Assembly (NCBI GenBank): GCA_905236225.1 | Contig: CAJOPM010000081.1 | Span: forward strand, 1-9,963 | Reading direction: 5' to 3' | From: an uncultured Eubacterium sp. | GTDB lineage: Bacteria; Bacillota; Clostridia; Lachnospirales; Lachnospiraceae | Length of the DNA stretch: 9,963 bases | Part shown: positions 6,797-9,963 of the stretch, piece after piece | Layout: every line of letters begins with the position of its first letter | Numbering within the stretch: position 1 is the stretch's first letter | The notes under the pieces: generated by a model | The model's database searches: none | What the model was told of the DNA's origin: nothing | What the model saw: the letters and a program-made list of their open reading frames with translations, nothing else | Position numbers and translations under genes: made by a program

Positions 6797-9280
6797 TTAT
6801 CTCTCCCTGTTATTCTTAGGAAGAAGCCATCTTTGCTCAAACTCCTCTATGGTAATAGGCTTTGAATAATAAAAACCCTGTATTACATCGCATCCTATCT
6901 CTTTGAGCTTGTCAACCTGTTCCTTGGTCTCTATACCTTCTGCCACAATATCTAGCCCCATATTCTTAAATAAGCCGATCATATCTGCTATAACCGTCAC
7001 TTTACGTTCTTGATGCGGGAATCCGTTTTCAAACAAACACCCATCCATTTTAACAGCATCAAAATCTACTTCACTTAAAGCATTGAAGTTAGAATAGGAT
7101 TTACCGAAATCATCCATAGAGCAAAATGCTCCCCTATCATGAATCTTAGAGATAATCTCTTCTACCATAGCATAATTTTCATATGCCACACTCTCCGTAA
7201 ATTCAAATTCTATATATCCCTGCGGAACATCTTTACTATCTAATATTTCAAAATATCTTTCCCAAAGTTTTGGATGTGAAAACACCTTCTTAGATACGTT
7301 AACCGAGACAGGTACTGGCTTAATACCTCTATCGCACCAGTTTTTAATCAAATCACATACCTTCTCAAACATAAAGATATCAACTTTTGTAACCGTACCG
7401 GCTTTTTCAAATACAGGAATGAATTCTCCCGGAGGGATTATTGTACCATCGCTTTTTTTCCATCTGACAAGCGCTTCCGTTCTGACAAGTTCTCCTGTTG
7501 TTGCCGACACCTTCGGCTGCAAATATACTTTAAACTCTTCATTCTTAATTGCATCATCAAGCCCGTCTTCGAGTTGTTTTTCATGCAACAGTTTATTTTT
7601 ACATTCTTCTGTATAAACGTAGGCATTAACGCTCTCCACATATTTCGCACTCGGATTTTCCTTGGCCATCATTACCGCATCCATTATCATGTCAAAATTC
7701 TGCTTACCGGCGACCGATGGATATATGACATGCTGCATCGAAACGCCAAGTCCGGGATAAATTTCCTGAAGTTCCTGCGCCATTTTTTCATTGCCCCATT
7801 TGAGAATCTTTAGAACTTCATCCAAGCTGCTGCAATGAGTATATACACCAAAGTCGGCATTCCCGAGATAACAAAGGAGTCCGCCTCTTTCCTCAAACTG
7901 ACCCAGGCAGGCATATATAAACCTAAGCAGCGCATCTCCTTCTTTTCTGCTAAGCATCTGATTAATCAGATTAAATTTTTGAATATTAAGATAGACAAAG
8001 TACCATCCTTCTTCTCCTTCATCAGGCAACTCTTCCGCCAGATAAACCGCGCTGTTACCTCCTGTTACGGGATCGGTACATGCAAGCATTCTATAATGCT
8101 TTAACTTCTTTGCATCTGCAAATTGTCCAAAACTTCTGACCAAGCAAAATACAAACATGTAAATCACATATGCCGCAATAACAACACTATATACAGAAAA
8201 ACGGCCTTTAATGACATTTGCATAGTAAAGACCCAGACACACTATTGCCAGTGCAACCGCCACAACATTGGACACAGCTGCATATTTGTAGCTCTTAGAA
8301 TCCGTCTTAAAGAAGAAATAAATCCACCCTATTCCGGCTGCAACAACAAGCAACATCATAAAGATATGGCTTCCCACCATAAGATTGCGTATAGCTACCA
8401 TCCCAACCACATATACGCTCATAGCAACTATGCTCCAGATAAAATACGCTATACTAAGCGTGGCGAAAAAAACCTTGCCGACAGGCAGCATTTCTCTTTG
8501 GAATAATATAAGCAGCTGTACAAAAAACATAAATGAAAAATAATTCGTCAAATATCGCATTGACGAATCGCTCTGATACAGCTGCAAAAAATTAGAATTT
8601 GTCATAATCCACGCCGCAGCTGATATTGCCATCCATGAAAGTGTGTACAGTACATTTACGTATTTATTGAGTTTAACGCCTTTTAATACTATTGAATATA
8701 TAAGTACAAAAATACCGATAATAAAACAGATAAGCGCCAAAATCAAATTAAAAGCAGCATGCTTAATGATCATATAGCTGATATCACTCCTGGTACCTAC
8801 AGAAATGGTATCCACATCAAACTCCTGACGGCGTTCTGTATTATTGGTTATGTGAAAATAAACATCATAATCCTGCAAAGAATGAGGCAGATCAATCTCA
8901 TACCAAACACTTCCAAGTTCCGTTCCCATTTCCGTCTCATCTTCGTAGTTGCACATAAAAATAGTTTCATCATCACATACAACCTGGATGTCAAGATATT
9001 CTGTTCTGAATGCCAAATGTCCCTTAGAGTATTCTTTTGCTGTAAATGCTCTGGAAATAGTGATTGACTGCCCGCTTTCCAATATAATCGGATCTTTGGG
9101 CAAAACAGAGTTGCCATCATCATCAACCCAGCCATCCATAACGGCAATAGGTCTTTGAAACGAAAGCTTCGTGTCTACTAAATTGGTACGTAAACACCCA
9201 ACGGCAAGTATGGTAATATACATAACCATTGTTAAGAAAACAAATATTCTAATCAGTGAGCTGATACTAAATTTTTTCAT
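6797..9280 (-). CDS. 7TM-sensor protein with degenerate GGDEF and intact EAL c-di-GMP phosphodiesterase domain
   Basis: The 827-residue protein probably degrades cyclic di-GMP to pGpG in response to an extracellular signal. An N-terminal membrane anchor (10-29) leads to an external, beta-rich domain (about 30-170). Seven hydrophobic helices follow (about 174-198, 207-228, 243-260, 267-290, 298-324, 333-355, 361-384). This layout matches the 7TMR-DISM receptor type. A GGDEF-like domain starts at ACTDPVTGGN (400-409), but its signature is GNADF (473-477), so cyclase activity is unlikely. The EAL domain (about 571-815) keeps the known catalytic positions: EAL (602-604), Asn661 in VNVS, Glu693 in EFEFTES, DDFG (723-726), Lys744 and Asp746 in VKMD, Glu781 in AEGIE and Gln801 in IQGFYYSKP. 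Loop 6 after DDFG reads KSYSNF where TGYSSL is usual. The start ATG follows GGAG at ten bases. It is the first gene of an operon with the hybrid kinase. Confidence 0.92.
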   Translation of the reverse strand: MKKFSISSLIRIFVFLTMVMYITILAVGCLRTNLVDTKLSFQRPIAVMDGWVDDDGNSVLPKDPIILESGQSITISRAFTAKEYSKGHLAFRTEYLDIQVVCDDETIFMCNYEDETEMGTELGSVWYEIDLPHSLQDYDVYFHITNNTERRQEFDVDTISVGTRSDISYMIIKHAAFNLILALICFIIGIFVLIYSIVLKGVKLNKYVNVLYTLSWMAISAAAWIMTNSNFLQLYQSDSSMRYLTNYFSFMFFVQLLILFQREMLPVGKVFFATLSIAYFIWSIVAMSVYVVGMVAIRNLMVGSHIFMMLLVVAAGIGWIYFFFKTDSKSYKYAAVSNVVAVALAIVCLGLYYANVIKGRFSVYSVVIAAYVIYMFVFCLVRSFGQFADAKKLKHYRMLACTDPVTGGNSAVYLAEELPDEGEEGWYFVYLNIQKFNLINQMLSRKEGDALLRFIYACLGQFEERGGLLCYLGNADFGVYTHCSSLDEVLKILKWGNEKMAQELQEIYPGLGVSMQHVIYPSVAGKQNFDMIMDAVMMAKENPSAKYVESVNAYVYTEECKNKLLHEKQLEDGLDDAIKNEEFKVYLQPKVSATTGELVRTEALVRWKKSDGTIIPPGEFIPVFEKAGTVTKVDIFMFEKVCDLIKNWCDRGIKPVPVSVNVSKKVFSHPKLWERYFEILDSKDVPQGYIEFEFTESVAYENYAMVEEIISKIHDRGAFCSMDDFGKSYSNFNALSEVDFDAVKMDGCLFENGFPHQERKVTVIADMIGLFKNMGLDIVAEGIETKEQVDKLKEIGCDVIQGFYYSKPITIEEFEQRWLLPKNNRER

Positions 9281-9338
9281 AATCTATAGTCTCCGCATGC
9301 GGCTATATTTGCTTAAATAGCTAGCATAAGGTACTTAA

Positions 9339-9363
9339 TTCAAGTCTCGCTCCCCCGCCTACG
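9339..9363 (+). repeat. Dispersed intergenic repeat, copy C
   Basis: The 13-mer TTCAAGTCTCGCT (9339-9351) is shared exactly with copies at 3426-3438 and 75-87 (inverted). It continues CCCCCGCCTAC, which aligns to TCTCTGCTTAC in copy B and forms the left arm of the adjoining hairpin. The copy lies in the leader of the phosphodiesterase-kinase operon. Confidence 0.7.
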
Positions 9364-9398
9364 CTTTGCTTAGAGGCGGGGGGCATCTCGTCTGAGAT
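9352..9398 (-). other. G/C-rich tandem hairpins in the 5' leader of the phosphodiesterase operon
   Basis: CCCCCGCCT (9352-9360) pairs with AGGCGGGGG (9374-9382) around a 13-base loop. A second small hairpin, ATCTC (9385-9389) with GAGAT (9394-9398), lies beside it. Both fall between the inferred promoter and the start codon, in a leader of about 125 bases. There is no U tract after the large stem on the minus strand, so it is not a standard terminator. It does not match the c-di-GMP (GEMM) riboswitch consensus as I know it. It may be a mobile palindromic repeat that became part of the leader. Confidence 0.6.
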
Positions 9399-9411
9399 AT
9401 ACCCATTTAAA

Positions 9412-9440
9412 ATACTACCATATCCGCCCCTTTTTTTCAA
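9412..9440 (-). promoter_or_regulatory. Promoter of the phosphodiesterase-kinase operon
   Basis: On the minus strand TTGAAA (-35, 9435-9440) is followed after exactly 17 bases by TAGTAT (-10, 9412-9417), preceded by an extended TGG. This is the best sigma-A-type promoter in the window. It lies directly downstream of the terminator of the preceding gene, so the signalling operon is independently transcribed. Confidence 0.65.
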
Positions 9441-9469
9441 TTAAATGCCTATAAGCGCGCACCTAACAA

Positions 9470-9517
9470 CAAATATCCCCTGCCTTTGCTTCAAACAGCA
9501 AAGGCAGGGGATATTTG
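9470..9517 (-). terminator. Strong intrinsic terminator of the small membrane protein gene
   Basis: A perfect 21-base inverted repeat (9470-9490 with 9497-9517) has a six-base loop and a GC-rich centre (CCCCTGCC/GGCAGGGG). On the minus strand it begins seven bases after the TAA stop codon, and its descending arm runs into TTTGTTGTT. The stem is longer than most terminators and would be very stable. Confidence 0.85.
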
Positions 9518-9524
9518 CGCCATC

Positions 9525-9878
9525 TTATCTACTCCCTCTTCGTCGCATAATCAGCCAAACAAGTGCAATAACAATTATCACTCCAAGCGCTGCATTCCAC
9601 ACACCGGAAGAAAGTTCTATTCCTACGGCCTCTATAATTCCAAGGGCCATAAGCAGCACTCCCAATACGCACTGCATAATAGCTCCTGGCATTGAATTTT
9701 CAACTCTGTCCGGGGGAGTATGAAGCGCACTTCTGATTCCGAATATTCCATATATAAGACACAAAATCCCAAGCACCGGGAGAACATAATATGTAGAAAC
9801 TTTATTACTATATACTATAAAAAAAATCACTCCCGCTGCTATTGCCACTAAAATTGATTTTAGATTAAAATTTTTCAT
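9525..9878 (-). CDS. Small four-helix integral membrane protein, unknown function
   Basis: This 117-residue protein is not recognised. It starts MKNFNLKSILVAIAAG and has four hydrophobic helices (about 7-25, 29-49, 68-90, 94-111), with a short polar loop between helices 2 and 3 (SALHTPPDRVENSMPG) and a basic end (RRRGSR). By the positive-inside rule both ends probably face the cytosol. The ATG at 9876-9878 is preceded by AAAGGA at about eight bases. A longer reading from an ATG at 9900-9902 lacks a ribosome-binding site and abuts a palindrome, so the shorter form is preferred. It ends at its own strong terminator and belongs to a transcription unit separate from the signalling operon. It could be a small DUF membrane protein; no catalytic motif is visible. 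Confidence 0.78.
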   Translation of the reverse strand: MKNFNLKSILVAIAAGVIFFIVYSNKVSTYYVLPVLGILCLIYGIFGIRSALHTPPDRVENSMPGAIMQCVLGVLLMALGIIEAVGIELSSGVWNAALGVIIVIALVWLIMRRRGSR

Positions 9879-9911
9879 AAATAAAATCCTTTCGGTTGTC
9901 ATAGGCGGAAA

Positions 9912-9933
9912 CCCACTGCCCTTGGGCGGTGGG
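9912..9933. repeat. G/C-rich palindrome at the window edge, possible mobile-element end
   Basis: CCCACTGCCC (9912-9921) faces GGGCGGTGGG (9924-9933), a ten-pair stem with one T-G wobble and a two-base loop. GGC (9904-9906) and GCC (9938-9940) could extend it. This style of hairpin resembles the subterminal palindromes of IS200/IS605-type elements, but no transposase or TnpB is present here. It is equally possible that it is a leader or inter-operon repeat upstream of the small membrane protein gene. Confidence 0.45.
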
Positions 9934-9963
9934 ATGAGCCTTGTAAATTCGTAGCCATTAACC

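Noticed and set aside
8123..8506. Plus-strand open frame of 127 codons opposite the 7TM region
   Set aside because: It is the antisense of hydrophobic helices of the phosphodiesterase gene and its His/Asn/Lys-rich composition is what such an antisense frame gives.
9191..9280. Lipoprotein reading of the phosphodiesterase N-terminus (AVGC at residues 26-29)
   Set aside because: The -3 position is Ala, a weak lipobox residue, and the segment works equally well as an ordinary first transmembrane anchor of a 7TMR-type receptor. Cleavage cannot be excluded.
9281..9411. c-di-GMP (GEMM) riboswitch in the leader of the phosphodiesterase operon
   Set aside because: The conserved GEMM core with its tetraloop and receptor cannot be found; only a simple G/C stem and a short hairpin are present.
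9879..9902. Upstream ATG adding eight residues to the small membrane protein
   Set aside because: No Shine-Dalgarno sequence precedes it, whereas the internal ATG has AAAGGA at a good distance.

Overview
The window reads as a piece of a Lachnospiraceae-type chromosome (Firmicutes, Clostridia; Butyrivibrio or a close relative is my best guess, inferred from protein style and not tested). The DNA is moderately AT-rich, Shine-Dalgarno sequences are strong (AGGAGG, AAGGAG), and there are two acidic lipoproteins, a GlmM of the Gram-positive kind and large PAS/EAL signalling proteins. All six genes lie on the minus strand, so transcription runs from right to left. No rRNA, tRNA, CRISPR array, prophage or intact transposase is visible, and no gene-free stretch exceeds 300 bases.

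From the right edge: a small four-helix membrane protein (9525-9878) ends at a very strong terminator hairpin (9470-9517). A convincing promoter (9412-9440) then starts a two-gene signalling operon. The first gene encodes a 7TM-sensor protein with a degenerate GGDEF domain and an apparently intact EAL c-di-GMP phosphodiesterase domain (6797-9280). The second, 11 bases further on, encodes a soluble hybrid histidine kinase with about five PAS-like modules, HisKA, HATPase and a receiver (3561-6785). The operon closes with a hairpin terminator whose loop contains the kinase stop codon.

A second transcription unit starts from an extended -10 promoter (about 3474-3482). It makes a trigger-factor-like lipoprotein foldase (2243-3382) and, 20 bases later, phosphoglucosamine mutase GlmM (870-2222). 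The pairing suggests a cell-envelope housekeeping unit: protein folding outside the membrane, plus a precursor step for peptidoglycan. A third unit encodes a lipoprotein with a DUF5666-like beta domain interrupted by a PSGEA-repeat and Ser/Asp-rich insert (90-776).

The least explained feature is a dispersed intergenic motif. The 13-mer TTCAAGTCTCGCT occurs in three different spacers (75-87 minus, 3426-3438 plus, 9339-9351 plus), two of them beside strong palindromes. A further G/C-rich palindrome lies at the right edge (9912-9933). These look like remnants of a small palindromic repeat or MITE-like family. I see no clearly new multi-gene system. The strongest leads are this repeat family and the coupled phosphodiesterase/PAS-kinase operon.
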